Assembly (NCBI GenBank): GCA_003478355.1
Contig: QUFC01000032.1
Coordinates: forward strand, 1 to 48,434
Length of the DNA stretch: 48,434 nucleotides
Origin: Lachnospiraceae bacterium AM48-27BH
GTDB lineage: Bacteria; Bacillota; Clostridia; Lachnospirales; Lachnospiraceae
Direction: 5' to 3'
The notes under the pieces were generated by a model that saw only the letters and a list, made by a program, of their open reading frames with translations, ran no database searches and was not told the origin of the DNA. A program made the translations under genes and the position numbers. Shown piece after piece: positions 19,487 through 28,901 of this stretch (the stretch's first letter is position 1; each line of letters begins with the position of its first letter).

Positions 19487-20431
19487 ATGAGACGTTTATT
19501 ATCAGTAGTAGTATCGGTATATAACGAAGAGGAGGCGCTGGCGCAGTTCTACCAGGTGACGGAAGGGATCTTAAATACCATTTCCTGGGATTACGAACTG
19601 GTGTTTGTTAATGATGGGAGCAGGGACCAGAGCCTTCCCATTTTAAACCATTTAGCGGATAGTAACCCGAAGGTCAAGGTGGTCAGCTTCTCACGGAACT
19701 TCGGCCATGAGGCGGCCATGATCGCGGGAATCGATTATAGCCAGGGTGATGGCATCATCTGCATGGACGCGGATCTGCAGCATCCACCAGCCTGTATTCC
19801 GGAGATCATCCGACGCTTTGAGGACGGATACGAAGTGATTAATATGGTGCGGACGAAAAATGAATCCGCTGGATGGTTTAAGAATATGGCATCGTCAGCA
19901 TTTTATAAGCTGATCAATGCCCTGTCGGATGTGAAGTTCGAGAGCAATGCATCGGATTTCTTTGCCATCAGCCGGAATGTGGCAGCCGTATTAAAGGAAA
20001 ACTACCGGGAAAAGGTCCGCTTTTTAAGGGGATATGTCCAGAATGTAGGATTTCCGAAAACAACGATTGAATATGAAGCGAGAGCAAGGGTGGCAGGAGA
20101 GAGCAAGTACAGCATCCGGAAACTGTTTCAATTTTCTGTGAATACCATCGTCTGCTTTTCCAATCTGCCGTTGAAGCTGGGAATCTTTGCAGGGATTTTT
20201 GCAGGATTTTTAGGACTTGTGGTACTGGTCTATACGCTGTTTACCAGAAGTGGTGCACCCAGCGGTTATGCAACGATCGTTATCCTGAATTGTTTTATGT
20301 TTGCGTTCCTGTTTCTGATCGTTGGCATTATTGGTGAATATATCTCGATATTATTTACAGAATTGAAAGACAGACCGATTTATATTGTGCAGAATACCAG
20401 AAATTTAGGGGAAAATATAAAAAATTCATAA
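19487..20431 (+). CDS. GtrB/DPM1-like polyprenyl-phosphate glycosyltransferase
   Basis: GT2 enzyme that probably charges undecaprenyl-phosphate with a hexose at the cytoplasmic face. Visible are VVVSVYNEEEAL at the N-terminus, LVFVNDGSRDQS, the DXD-type CMDADLQHPP, and the RVAGESKYSIRKL motif characteristic of bactoprenol glucosyltransferases, followed by two C-terminal membrane helices (about residues 229-252 and 262-286). Length 314 is normal. AAGAAAGGG precedes the start. Last gene of the glycan locus, separated from the GT-C-like protein by 39 bases, which fits a donor/transferase pair. Confidence 0.9.
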   Translation: MRRLLSVVVSVYNEEEALAQFYQVTEGILNTISWDYELVFVNDGSRDQSLPILNHLADSNPKVKVVSFSRNFGHEAAMIAGIDYSQGDGIICMDADLQHPPACIPEIIRRFEDGYEVINMVRTKNESAGWFKNMASSAFYKLINALSDVKFESNASDFFAISRNVAAVLKENYREKVRFLRGYVQNVGFPKTTIEYEARARVAGESKYSIRKLFQFSVNTIVCFSNLPLKLGIFAGIFAGFLGLVVLVYTLFTRSGAPSGYATIVILNCFMFAFLFLIVGIIGEYISILFTELKDRPIYIVQNTRNLGENIKNS

Positions 20432-20503
20432 AAAGATAACATATCGCCCTTAAGCTGTCCTGATTTAGGATACACTGTCTTCGAGTAAGGAGATGGTTAA
20501 ATT

Positions 20504-20743
20504 ATGAAAATTTGTGAAGCAACAACGCTTCGGATCCAAGAACTTCGCAAAGAAAAAAGAATGACCGTTTATTCCCTGATCTACCAGAGTGGAATGCCAG
20601 CTTCTACTGTGAAAAGTATTCTCAGTGGAAAAAGTAAAAATCCGGGGATTGTAAATATTGAAAAGATCGCTGAAGGTTTAGGGGTGACGATCCGGGAATT
20701 TTATGATTCAGAAATATTTGATAATCTTGATCCAGAAGACTAA
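20504..20743 (+). CDS. Small XRE-family helix-turn-helix regulator
   Basis: 79-residue protein that is almost entirely one HTH domain (residues 8-68): LRIQELRKEKRMTVYSLIYQSGMPASTVKSILSGKSKNPGIVNIEKIAEGLGV has the Cro/C1 layout. A strong AAGGAG site precedes the ATG. It follows the glycan locus and is closed by a terminator, so it may be the last gene of that operon or independent. Its target is unknown. Confidence 0.85.
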   Translation: MKICEATTLRIQELRKEKRMTVYSLIYQSGMPASTVKSILSGKSKNPGIVNIEKIAEGLGVTIREFYDSEIFDNLDPED

Positions 20744-20822
20744 AAACAATGATTGACAAAATTCTTTTTCTAACACAGAATAAAAGCAGCAGGAATATGC
20801 TGTAATGATCAGAAAAAGAAAC

Positions 20823-20859
20823 AAGGCATTACAGGAAGGATAACCTGTAGTGCCTTTTT
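20823..20859 (+). terminator. Terminator between XRE regulator and pyrC
   Basis: 13-bp stem AAGGCATTACAGG (20823-20835) / CCTGTAGTGCCTT (20844-20856) with one G-U pair, 8-nt loop and a five-T tract. Confidence 0.85.
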
Positions 20860-20897
20860 GTTTCATAGGAAATAGTAAAAATACGGAGGCTGGAAGT

Positions 20898-22163
20898 ATG
20901 ATCTTAATTAAAGGCGGCCGGGTGATCGACCCGGAGAAGAAAAAAGAATGGAAAGCAGATGTGGCTCTGGACGGGCAGAAGATTGCTGCGATCGGTGAAA
21001 TTGAGGATGATGGTACTTATGAGCAGGTGATAGATGCTGAGGGGCTGGTGGTTGCTCCAGGACTGGTGGACGTCCATGTGCATTTCCGTGATCCGGGACT
21101 GACCTACAAAGAGGACATTCAGACGGGGGCGAAGGCTTCAGCGGCAGGTGGCTTCACCACGGTTGTCTGCATGGCAAACACAAAACCTCCGGTGGATAAT
21201 GTGGAGACTCTTCAGCACGTGATCGCAGAAGGCAAAAAGACCGGAATCCATGTGCTGGCAGATGCAACCGTATCCGTAGGAATGAAAGGCGAGACGCTGG
21301 TGGATATGGACGCACTGAGAGCCGCTGGAGCTGCAGGTTTTACCGATGACGGGATTCCGCTGATGGATGGCGCGCTGGTGAAGGCAGCAATGGAAAAGGC
21401 GAAAGAGTTAAATGTTCCATTAAGCTTCCACGAGGAAGATCCTCATTTTATCAAAAACAATGGCATCAACCATGGAAAGGTATCTGACCAGCTTGGAATC
21501 TACGGTTCCCCGGCTCTGGCAGAGGATTCCCTGGCTGCCAGAGACTGCATGATCGCCCTTCATACCGGAGCAACGGTAAATATCCAGCATATCAGCTCCC
21601 GGTATTCTGTGGAGGCAGTCCGTCTGGCGAAACAATTAGGTGCTGATGTGTGGGCAGAGGTGACCCCTCATCATTTCACCTTGACAGAGGACGCAGTTTT
21701 GACATATGGAACCCTGGCGAAGATGAACCCGCCGTTAAGAACGGAAGAAGACCGTCAGGCCCTGATCGCAGCTTTGAAGGATGGTACTATCGATATGATC
21801 GCCACAGATCATGCGCCACATGCAGCAGAGGAAAAGGCAAAACCATTGACAGAAGCGCCAAGCGGCATCACAGGAATCGAGACCTCCCTGGCATTAGCCA
21901 TTACGAACCTGGTAAAACCGGGGCATCTGACACTGCCGGAGCTGATGGAGAAGATGAGTCTGAATCCGGCCAGACTGTACCGGTTAGACTGCGGACGGAT
22001 GGCAGAGGGCGCTCCTGCAGACCTGGTGATCTTTGATCCGAATGAGGAGTGGGTAGTAGAACATTTCTATTCCAAGGCATCGAATTCCCCATTTAAGGGC
22101 TGGAAGCTGACCGGTAAGGTAAAAAAGACCATCTGCGATGGACGGGTTGTATACGAGGATTAA
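20898..22163 (+). CDS. pyrC: Dihydroorotase
   Basis: Pyrimidine synthesis: cyclises N-carbamoyl-aspartate to dihydroorotate. The zinc-binding DVHVHFRDPG, HEED, and late ATDHAPH motifs of the class I amidohydrolase type are all present. 421 residues, normal. The start at 20898 (MILIKGGRVIDP) follows ACGGAGG; the in-frame ATG at 20850 lies inside the preceding terminator and is rejected. No other pyr genes adjoin it here. Confidence 0.95.
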   Translation: MILIKGGRVIDPEKKKEWKADVALDGQKIAAIGEIEDDGTYEQVIDAEGLVVAPGLVDVHVHFRDPGLTYKEDIQTGAKASAAGGFTTVVCMANTKPPVDNVETLQHVIAEGKKTGIHVLADATVSVGMKGETLVDMDALRAAGAAGFTDDGIPLMDGALVKAAMEKAKELNVPLSFHEEDPHFIKNNGINHGKVSDQLGIYGSPALAEDSLAARDCMIALHTGATVNIQHISSRYSVEAVRLAKQLGADVWAEVTPHHFTLTEDAVLTYGTLAKMNPPLRTEEDRQALIAALKDGTIDMIATDHAPHAAEEKAKPLTEAPSGITGIETSLALAITNLVKPGHLTLPELMEKMSLNPARLYRLDCGRMAEGAPADLVIFDPNEEWVVEHFYSKASNSPFKGWKLTGKVKKTICDGRVVYED

Positions 22164-22189
22164 AAAAAGATGTACGTTTGTCCCAAAAG

Positions 22190-22198
22190 TGGTATACT
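22190..22198 (+). promoter_or_regulatory. Possible extended -10 promoter of the HIT gene
   Basis: TGGTATACT, an extended -10 form (TGN-TATACT), lies 44 bases before the HIT start. No matching -35 was seen. Confidence 0.45.
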
Positions 22199-22242
22199 GT
22201 ACTTAGCAGTAAAATATTTAACAGATAAAAGGAGAAAAACAC

Positions 22243-22662
22243 ATGAAAGATCAGAATTGCGCATATTGTATGCAGGGTGATTTAGTTGCTAAATTTGCTT
22301 ATCCGGTCTGCCAGATGAAGACAGGTTATCTGTATCTGTTCAAAGAGCAGAGCAAGAGAGGCCGTGTGATTCTGGCATACAAAGATCATGTCAGTGAGAT
22401 GATCGATATCAGTGATGAGGATCGCAACGCATTTTTCGCAGAGGTTGCACAGGTTGCCAGAGCGGTTCACAAAGTATTTAACCCGGCAAAAGTAAACTAC
22501 GGCGCATACGGCGATACCGGCTGCCATCTGCATATGCACATCGTTCCAAAATACAAAGATGGCGATGAGTGGGGCGGTACTTTCCAGATGAACCCAGACA
22601 AAGTATACTTAACTGACGAAGAGTATGAGGCTATGGCAGAGCAGATCCGCCGGGCCCTGTAA
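22243..22662 (+). CDS. HIT-family nucleotide hydrolase/transferase
   Basis: 139-residue histidine-triad protein; family members hydrolyse nucleoside phosphoramidates or dinucleoside polyphosphates. The triad HLHMHIVPK lies near residues 98-106, and N-terminal C7 and C10 (CAYC) resemble a zinc site of some HIT proteins. AAAGGAG precedes the start. It stands alone between pyrC and the ABC-F gene. The precise substrate is unknown. Confidence 0.9.
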   Translation: MKDQNCAYCMQGDLVAKFAYPVCQMKTGYLYLFKEQSKRGRVILAYKDHVSEMIDISDEDRNAFFAEVAQVARAVHKVFNPAKVNYGAYGDTGCHLHMHIVPKYKDGDEWGGTFQMNPDKVYLTDEEYEAMAEQIRRAL

Positions 22663-22758
22663 GACAAAGTCAGATTTTAAAACTCCTGTTGCTGTTCGCA
22701 CAACGCATAAATGATAACAGGGAGCCGTGTATTTTCCATGTTTTTATTTGGAAAGTGC

Positions 22759-22786
22759 TTGCAAAATAGGGATTTTCATGTACAAT
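22759..22786 (+). promoter_or_regulatory. Predicted promoter upstream of ABC-F gene
   Basis: TTGCAA (22759-22764), 16-bp spacer, TACAAT (22781-22786). The start site would fall near 22793, giving a leader of about 90 bases that begins with the hairpin at 22803. Confidence 0.55.
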
Positions 22787-22802
22787 ATATATGGCATAAA
22801 AG

Positions 22803-22830
22803 ATGGGGCCCATAAAAAGGACCCCATTTT
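22803..22830 (+). terminator. Hairpin/terminator between HIT gene and ABC-F gene
   Basis: ATGGGGCC / GGACCCCAT stem (22803-22827) followed by TTTT. It may end HIT transcription, or, if the promoter at 22759 is real, form an early attenuator in the ABC-F leader. Confidence 0.55.
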
Positions 22831-22883
22831 CTATGGTTATGGTAGCAATGGAACAACTGGTTTTGTGAGAAAGGATAGAAAGA

Positions 22884-24532
22884 ATGATTAGTGCAAATAA
22901 TGTGACTCTGCGAGTAGGAAAAAAGGCATTGTTTGAGGATGTGAATATCAAATTCACCGAGGGAAACTGTTATGGACTGATCGGTGCCAACGGCGCTGGA
23001 AAGTCTACTTTTTTAAAGATCTTATCCGGACAGCTGGAACCGACCAATGGTGATGTGGTGATCACACCAGGTCAGCGTCTGTCCTTTTTACAACAGGATC
23101 ATTTTAAATATGATGAATATCAGGTATTAGACACCGTCATCATGGGCAACAAGCGCCTGTATGAGGTGATGAAAGAGAAAGACGCCATCTACATGAAGGA
23201 AGATTTCTCTGATGAGGACGGTATCCGCGCAGCTGACTTAGAGGCAGAATTTGCGGAAATGAACGGCTGGGAGGCAGAGTCTGACGCAGCCAACTTATTA
23301 AATGGTCTGGGCGTTGATACGGAGTATCATTACAGCCTGATGAAGGATTTAACCAGTGCTTTGAAGGTTAAGGTTCTGTTGGCACAGGCGCTGTTTGGCA
23401 ACCCTGACATCCTGCTTCTGGATGAGCCTACTAACCATTTAGACTTAGACGCCATTGCATGGTTAGAGGAGTTCCTGATCAACTTTGAGAATACGGTTAT
23501 TGTAGTATCCCATGACCGTTATTTCTTAAACAAAGTTTGTACCCATACTGCAGACATCGACTACGGCAAGATCCAGTTATACGCAGGAAACTACGATTTC
23601 TGGTACGAGTCCAGCCAGCTGATGGTGAAACAGATGAAGGAAGCAAACCGCAAGAAAGAGGAGAAGATCAAGGAGTTACAGGAGTTCATCCAGAGATTCT
23701 CCGCCAACGCATCCAAATCCAAGCAGGCAACCTCCAGAAAGAGAGCACTGGAGAAGATCGAGCTGGATGACATCCGTCCTTCCAGCCGTAAGTACCCGTA
23801 TATCGATTTCCGTCCGGCACGTGAGATTGGTAATGAGGTTCTGACCGTTGAGAATTTGACTAAGACCATCGACGGCGTAAAGGTACTGGATCACATTTCC
23901 TTTATCTTAAACCGTGAAGATAAAGTAGCTTTGGTTGGCCCGAATGAGCAGGCAAAGACTGTATTATTCAAAATTCTGGCAGGTGAGATGGAACCAGACG
24001 AGGGAAGCTACAAGTGGGGTCTGACCACATCCCAGTCCTATTTCCCGAAGGACAATTCTGCGGAGTTTAACAACGATGACACGATCGTAGACTGGCTGAC
24101 CCAGTATTCCCCGGAGAAGGATGTGACTTACGTCCGCGGCTTCCTTGGAAGAATGTTATTTGCTGGTGAGGACGGCGTAAAGAAAGTGAAAGTCCTTTCC
24201 GGTGGAGAGAAAGTGCGTTGTATGCTTTCCAAGCTGATGATCTCCGGCGCTAACGTGCTGATGTTAGATGAGCGACTGACCATTTGGATATGGAGTCCAT
24301 CACTGCGCTGAACAATGGTCTTATCAAGTTCCCGGGCGTGCTGATCTTCTCTTCCCGTGATCATCAGATCGTACAGACCACTGCAAACCGTATCATGGAG
24401 ATCGTTAACGGTCAGCTGATCGATAAGATCACGACCTACGACGAATACTTAGAGAGCGATGAGATGGCTCGTAAGAGACAGGTATTCACCGTTGTGGACG
24501 ATGAGAACGCAGAGGGTGAAGACGCGGAATAA
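22884..24532 (+). CDS. ABC-F ATPase (YkpA/YbiT type), one apparent frameshift
   Basis: Soluble tandem ATP-binding protein of the ribosome-associated ABC-F group. First Walker A is GANGAGKST, first Walker B LLLDEPTNHLD; an inter-domain linker rich in K, E and R follows (KEANRKKEEKIKELQEF); the second P-loop is the variant GPNEQAKT, and the second signature is LSGGEKVRC. The frame breaks at 24273, where GAG-CGA lacks one C; with CC it reads MLDEPTDHLDMESITALNNGL and runs to 24532, about 549 residues. The first signature (LTSALKVKV) is non-canonical, as in relatives of this group. Whether it protects from antibiotics is unknown. Confidence 0.85.
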
Positions 24533-24536
24533 TCAT

Positions 24537-25274
24537 TCACACAATTGAATCATGACTGGATTGCTGTAATCCGGACCGATAAGCTGTAGGGGCCTGCCCC
24601 TGCAGCTTTTTAAATGTCCGGGCAAAATAATTGGCGTCGGAAAAGCCGCACTGGAAGGCGATCTCCTGGATGGGAAGAGCCGTAGTATTTAATAGTATCA
24701 GGGCCTGGCGGATCCGGGTGTGGTTGATATAGTCGGTCAATGTCATCTGTACTTCTTTGCGGAACTGGGCGGACAGATGGGTGCTGCTGACACTGCACAT
24801 GGACGCCATCTGGCTTAAAGACAGGTTCTCAGCATAGTGGAAATCAATATGATTTAAGCAGGTGCGAACCAGGGAAGACACGTTCTGGCGGGAATAGTTC
24901 TGTACCAGAAGGCAGTAGCGGCGCACAATGGTCAGACCAAAGGCATCCAGATCATGCAAGGTATTCATGGATTCAATCTGGATGGCGATCTGGGTGGAGA
25001 GTCGGTCGATATGAAGGGGATGGACACCTCCGGCCTGTGCCGCTTTTCGTAAAAGGGTATTTAAAATGATCATCATGTTCTGGCTGTTACGCACCAGATC
25101 ATCAGTCCTGGGAACCAGATGGTGTTCGCGGAAGCGACGCTGGTATTCCAGGGCATTTTTGGTATCACCGACGGATACCGCGTTCATCAACAGCTCTTCT
25201 AAAGCATAGCGCTCTTCAATGGGAGAGCGCGAAACAGATTCAAAGTCCAAGTTCAGAGTCTCCTTTATAAGCAT
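24537..25274 (-). CDS. AraC-family transcriptional regulator
   Basis: Two AraC helix-turn-helix units occupy the C-terminal 100 residues: LSLSQMASMCSVSSTHLSAQFRKE and LPIQEIAFQCGFSDANYFARTFKK. The N-terminal 130 residues are an unassigned helical domain with no sugar-binding cupin motif. The ATG at 25274 has no good ribosome site; AAAGGAG lies inside the frame, 9 bases before a TTG at 25250, which may be the true start (237 residues). It is divergent from the HAD/GH3 pair and may control it. It converges on the ABC-F gene, whose stop is 4 bases away. Confidence 0.88.
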   Translation of the reverse strand: MLIKETLNLDFESVSRSPIEERYALEELLMNAVSVGDTKNALEYQRRFREHHLVPRTDDLVRNSQNMMIILNTLLRKAAQAGGVHPLHIDRLSTQIAIQIESMNTLHDLDAFGLTIVRRYCLLVQNYSRQNVSSLVRTCLNHIDFHYAENLSLSQMASMCSVSSTHLSAQFRKEVQMTLTDYINHTRIRQALILLNTTALPIQEIAFQCGFSDANYFARTFKKLQGQAPTAYRSGLQQSSHDSIV

Positions 25275-25293
25275 ATAATTTCATATTAATCTT

Positions 25294-25322
25294 ATGATAC
25301 AATAAAATTGTGCTAAAAACAA
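25294..25322 (-). promoter_or_regulatory. Predicted promoter of the AraC-type gene
   Basis: On the minus strand TTGTTT (25322-25317), 17-bp spacer, TATCAT (25299-25294). It lies in the 110-bp divergent region shared with the HAD gene. Confidence 0.55.
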
Positions 25323-25384
25323 GGAAGATTGTCATAGGTAAAAATAGGAAAAACAGGTATACTTATGGCTAAGGAGGACGGAAG

Positions 25385-26224
25385 ATGAAGAGTCTGGATG
25401 AATTTGTCAAAAAGAAGAGATATCTGATCTGCGTGGACTCAGATGGCTGTGCCATGGACACCATGGATGTGAAGCATATCCGCTGTTTCGGTCCCTGTAT
25501 GGTGAAAGAATGGGGACTGGAGGAATGGCAGGATCAGGTACTTAAGCGTTGGAATGAGATCAACCTGTATTCTATGACCAGAGGAATCAACCGGTTCCTG
25601 GCATTGGCACAGGCGTTGACCGAAGTAGATAAAAATCTGAAAAAAATTGATGGGATCGAGAAGCTGGTTCAGTGGTCGGAGACAGCAGATGAGTTGTCCA
25701 ACAGCTCCGTAAAAGCGGCTTTTGAGCAGAGCGGAGAGCAGATCTTCCTGAAAGCCTATGACTGGTCTGTGGCAGTGAACCAGGCGATCGGACAGCTTCC
25801 GGAAGAGCTGAAGCTGCCATTTGCAGGAGTAAAAGAAGGACTGGCAGCAGCCCATCAGGAGGCAGATGTTGCGATTGTATCCTCTGCCAATTTGGACGCT
25901 GTATTAGAAGAATGGAACCGCCACAAGCTGATGGACAGCGTAGATGTGTGCCTGACCCAGAACGTGGGAAGCAAGGCCAGCTGTATTGGAAAGATGTTAG
26001 GCTATGGCTATGAGAAGAACCATGTGCTGATGATTGGTGATGCGCCGGGGGATTTAAAGGCGGCTCAGAAAAATGAGGTTCTTTATTATCCGATTTTAGT
26101 AAAGCATGAAAAAGAGTCCTGGCAGCGGTTTGTTATGGAGGCGCTTCCGAAGTTTTTAGAGGGGACATACGAGGGGGCTTATGCCGAAGAACAGATCCAG
26201 GAGTTTAAAGAGAACTTATCGTAA
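25385..26224 (+). CDS. HAD-superfamily hydrolase
   Basis: 279-residue HAD phosphatase-like protein. The nucleophile/acid pair is D18 and D20 in CVDSDGCAMDTMD; motif II is VSSAN and the metal-binding motif IV is MIGDAPGDLKAA. A helical cap of about 110 residues sits between motifs I and II. Strong GGAGG precedes the start. It is 32 bases upstream of the GH3 gene and probably co-transcribed, so it may act on a phosphorylated sugar from that pathway; this is inference. Confidence 0.85.
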   Translation: MKSLDEFVKKKRYLICVDSDGCAMDTMDVKHIRCFGPCMVKEWGLEEWQDQVLKRWNEINLYSMTRGINRFLALAQALTEVDKNLKKIDGIEKLVQWSETADELSNSSVKAAFEQSGEQIFLKAYDWSVAVNQAIGQLPEELKLPFAGVKEGLAAAHQEADVAIVSSANLDAVLEEWNRHKLMDSVDVCLTQNVGSKASCIGKMLGYGYEKNHVLMIGDAPGDLKAAQKNEVLYYPILVKHEKESWQRFVMEALPKFLEGTYEGAYAEEQIQEFKENLS

Positions 26225-26256
26225 GGAGAAATTTCAAAGAAAAGGAGAAGGCAGCT

Positions 26257-27957
26257 ATGGTAGATTTGAGAAAGAAACCGTATTATTTATCGGAAGAGCA
26301 GGTTCAGTGGGTGGAAGACACGATCAATTCCATGACTATCGAGGAGAAGATCGGCCAGTTGTTCGTCAATATGGTAACCGACCGTTCTCCAGAGGCATTA
26401 AAAGAGGTCGTTGACACTTATCATCCGGGTGCCATCCGTTACCAGAACGCTCCGGCAGATGTGCTTTATGATCAGAACAAGACCTTACAGGAGGCGTCCA
26501 GAATCCCGTTGTTGATCGCTTCCAACTGTGAACAGGGCGGTAACGGAGGTGTCGGCGGCGGCACTCCGATCGCATGCGGCGCAGCCATCGCTTCCACTGG
26601 AGATGAAGAGAATGCGTATCTGATGGCAAAGGTCGGCGCGGCAGAGAGCTGGGCAGTAGGCTGTAACTGGAACTTCGCCCCGATCGTAGACTTAACCTAT
26701 AACTGGAGGAATACCATTGTCCAGATCCGTGCATTTAATAACGTTCCGGACGATGTAATCCGTTATTCCAAGGCATTTTTCAAGGGAACCAAGACACGGG
26801 AGATGGCTACCTGCATGAAACATTTCCCTGGTGATGGAACGGAGGAAAATGATCAGCATCTGATCATGGGCGTTAATGAGATGTCCTGTGAAGAGTGGGA
26901 TCAGACTTACGGAAAGGTATACAAAGCCCTGATCGAGGAGGGTGTTATGACCGTTATGGCAGGCCATATTGCTCTGCCTGCATATTCCAGGAAATTAAGA
27001 CCTGGCATCAAGGATGTGGATATCCGTCCGGCAACTCTGGCTCCAGAGCTGATCACCGACCTGTTAAAAGGCCAGTTAGGCTTTAACGGACTGGTAGTGA
27101 CTGATGCATCCCATATGATCGGTATGTTTGGCGCGACTGTTCCGAGAAGCGAGCAGGTTCCGGGCGCCATTGCAGCAGGCTGTGATATGTTCCTGTTCTT
27201 CAATGACCGGGAAGAGGATTTTGGCTACATGATGGAAGGCTATAAGAATGGAACCATCACCGAGGAGCGTTTAAATGATGCCCTGCACCGTATTTTGGGC
27301 TTAAAGGCGGCGTTGAATCTCCATATCCACAAGAAAGAGGGAACTCTGATGCCTCCGAAGGAGGGATTATCCGTTGTTGGATGTCTGGAGCATCATCAGA
27401 TCGCAGCCCAGATCGCAGACCAGTATGTAACTCTGGTAAAAGACCGTGAGAATTACCTTCCGATGACTCCTGAGAAATACAAACGCATCAAGCTGGTATT
27501 TATCGGTGGCGAAGGCAGAGTTATCGCTGGCCAGTTATTAAAGGGCAACGATGAGGTGATCAAGGCAGATGTGATCCGTCAGCTGGAAGAGGCCGGATTT
27601 GAGGTTGACGCAGAAGAACCGGTTCTGAAGGGCAAGATGGAAGAGTTCAAGAAGCGGTTTGACGCGGTGCTGCTGATCCTCAGCGTGGAAGGCTTTGCCC
27701 AGTATAACGTGATGCGTGTGAAATGGAATCTGCCGATCAAGCAGCCATGGTACATGAGTGAGGTACCTACCATTGTTGCTTCCCTGACTTATCCGAATAT
27801 GCTGATCGATGTGCCGATGGCAAGATGTTACGCAAATGCTTACATGAATCATCCGGAAGCAGTCCATGCGCTGATCGAGAAGCTGATGGGCAGATCCGAA
27901 TTCAAGGGAGCTTATAATGATAATGTATTCTGTGGACGCTGGGAGACCAGATTTTAA
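26257..27957 (+). CDS. Glycoside hydrolase family 3 (NagZ-like beta-N-acetylhexosaminidase)
   Basis: Cytosolic GH3 enzyme without signal peptide, 566 residues. KHFPGDGTEENDQH (residues 188-201) resembles the NagZ phosphate/substrate loop with its catalytic Asp-His dyad (D199, H201), which favours N-acetylhexosaminidase or phosphorylase over beta-glucosidase. The nucleophile is D283 in LVVTDASHM. A C-terminal alpha/beta domain follows from about residue 380. AAAGGAG precedes the start. Operon partner of the HAD gene, under a divergent AraC-type regulator; muropeptide or chitobiose recycling is plausible. Confidence 0.88.
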   Translation: MVDLRKKPYYLSEEQVQWVEDTINSMTIEEKIGQLFVNMVTDRSPEALKEVVDTYHPGAIRYQNAPADVLYDQNKTLQEASRIPLLIASNCEQGGNGGVGGGTPIACGAAIASTGDEENAYLMAKVGAAESWAVGCNWNFAPIVDLTYNWRNTIVQIRAFNNVPDDVIRYSKAFFKGTKTREMATCMKHFPGDGTEENDQHLIMGVNEMSCEEWDQTYGKVYKALIEEGVMTVMAGHIALPAYSRKLRPGIKDVDIRPATLAPELITDLLKGQLGFNGLVVTDASHMIGMFGATVPRSEQVPGAIAAGCDMFLFFNDREEDFGYMMEGYKNGTITEERLNDALHRILGLKAALNLHIHKKEGTLMPPKEGLSVVGCLEHHQIAAQIADQYVTLVKDRENYLPMTPEKYKRIKLVFIGGEGRVIAGQLLKGNDEVIKADVIRQLEEAGFEVDAEEPVLKGKMEEFKKRFDAVLLILSVEGFAQYNVMRVKWNLPIKQPWYMSEVPTIVASLTYPNMLIDVPMARCYANAYMNHPEAVHALIEKLMGRSEFKGAYNDNVFCGRWETRF

Positions 27958-28028
27958 GTACGGGAAATTTCAGATTCCAGAAGTGAAAGTGCAGAGTCTT
28001 CACAATTACTCTGAAATTGGAAGAGCAG

Positions 28029-28063
28029 GGGATAAGTTTTCGTTCTGAAAATCTTATTCCCCG
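28029..28063 (+). other. Hairpin between GH3 gene and deacetylase gene
   Basis: Imperfect stem GGGGATAAGTTTTC (28029-28042) / GAAAATCTTATTCCCC (28048-28063) with bulged T residues. No T-tract follows; TACAAT at 28067-28072 may be a -10 box for the next gene. Role unclear. Confidence 0.45.
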
Positions 28064-28097
28064 CATACAATAGAATAAAAAGCAACCAGGACTCGCT

Positions 28098-28888
28098 ATG
28101 AGACGAGAAGAATGGTATTGGGCAATCTGGCTGTGGGGCCTGATTGCCCTTTTTATTTCAGTGGATGTGTATGACAATTTCGGTGGCGGGGCGGCTTTGC
28201 GGGTGGAAAGAAGTGTGGCAGCAGGGGGCGGTGCGGTGCTGGAAGGAACGTCAGAGCCTGATCTGCTGGAGCTGCGCTGCCTGGGCAAAAGTCCGGAATC
28301 AGACAGGAAGCTGCCGCGACATTGGAAGGATCACGGAAAGAGATTGCCTTGACTTTCGATGATGGTCCCCATCCTGTTTATACGAAACTTCTCTTAGACG
28401 GACTCCGGGAACGAGGCGTTAAGGCCACATTTTTCCTGATCGGCCAGAACCTGGACGGTAACGAGAAGCTGGTGCGCCAGATGAAGGAGGATGGCCATCT
28501 GATCGGAAATCACAGCCAGAAGCATATGCAGCTGACTGCAGAAGCCGTGAAGGATGCCTGCAGCCAGATCCAATGGACCAATGAAAAAATCCAGGCGATC
28601 ACCGGAGAAAGTCCGCAGTACATTCGCCCGCCTTATGGTTCCTGGAGCGAGGAACTGGAATGTGTGGTGCCTATGACGGTGGTTCTGTGGGATATTGATC
28701 CCCTGGACTGGAAGGTGCAGAATACCAGGCAGATCGTGGATCATGTGGTAAAACGGGTTCAGGATGGAAGTATCATTTTATTGCACGATTCTTATGAGAC
28801 ATCTGTGGAGGCGGCACTGGAAATCATTGACACCTTATCCGCAAATGGCTATAATTTTGTTACAGCAGATGAACTGGTGATCGAATGA
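28098..28888 (+). CDS. Polysaccharide deacetylase (CE4/NodB), membrane-anchored, one apparent frameshift
   Basis: NodB-homology enzyme expected to remove N-acetyl groups from peptidoglycan or another surface glycan outside the cell. The first part (from 28098) has an N-terminal membrane anchor, WAIWLWGLIALFISV, and runs to GG at 28306-28307; one more G joins it to the catalytic part via ESDREAAATLEGSRKEIALTFDDGP. Motifs are TFDDGPHP (catalytic base and metal Asp), GNHSQKH (metal His), RPPYG, DIDPLDW and IILLHD. Total about 263 residues. It is closely followed by rarA. Confidence 0.85.
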
Positions 28889-28901
28889 AGGATGAGAGAT
28901 T

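Noticed and set aside
20850..20898. Earlier ATG start for pyrC
   Set aside because: It lies in the terminator hairpin of the preceding gene and has no ribosome site; MILIKGG at 20898 has GGAGG.
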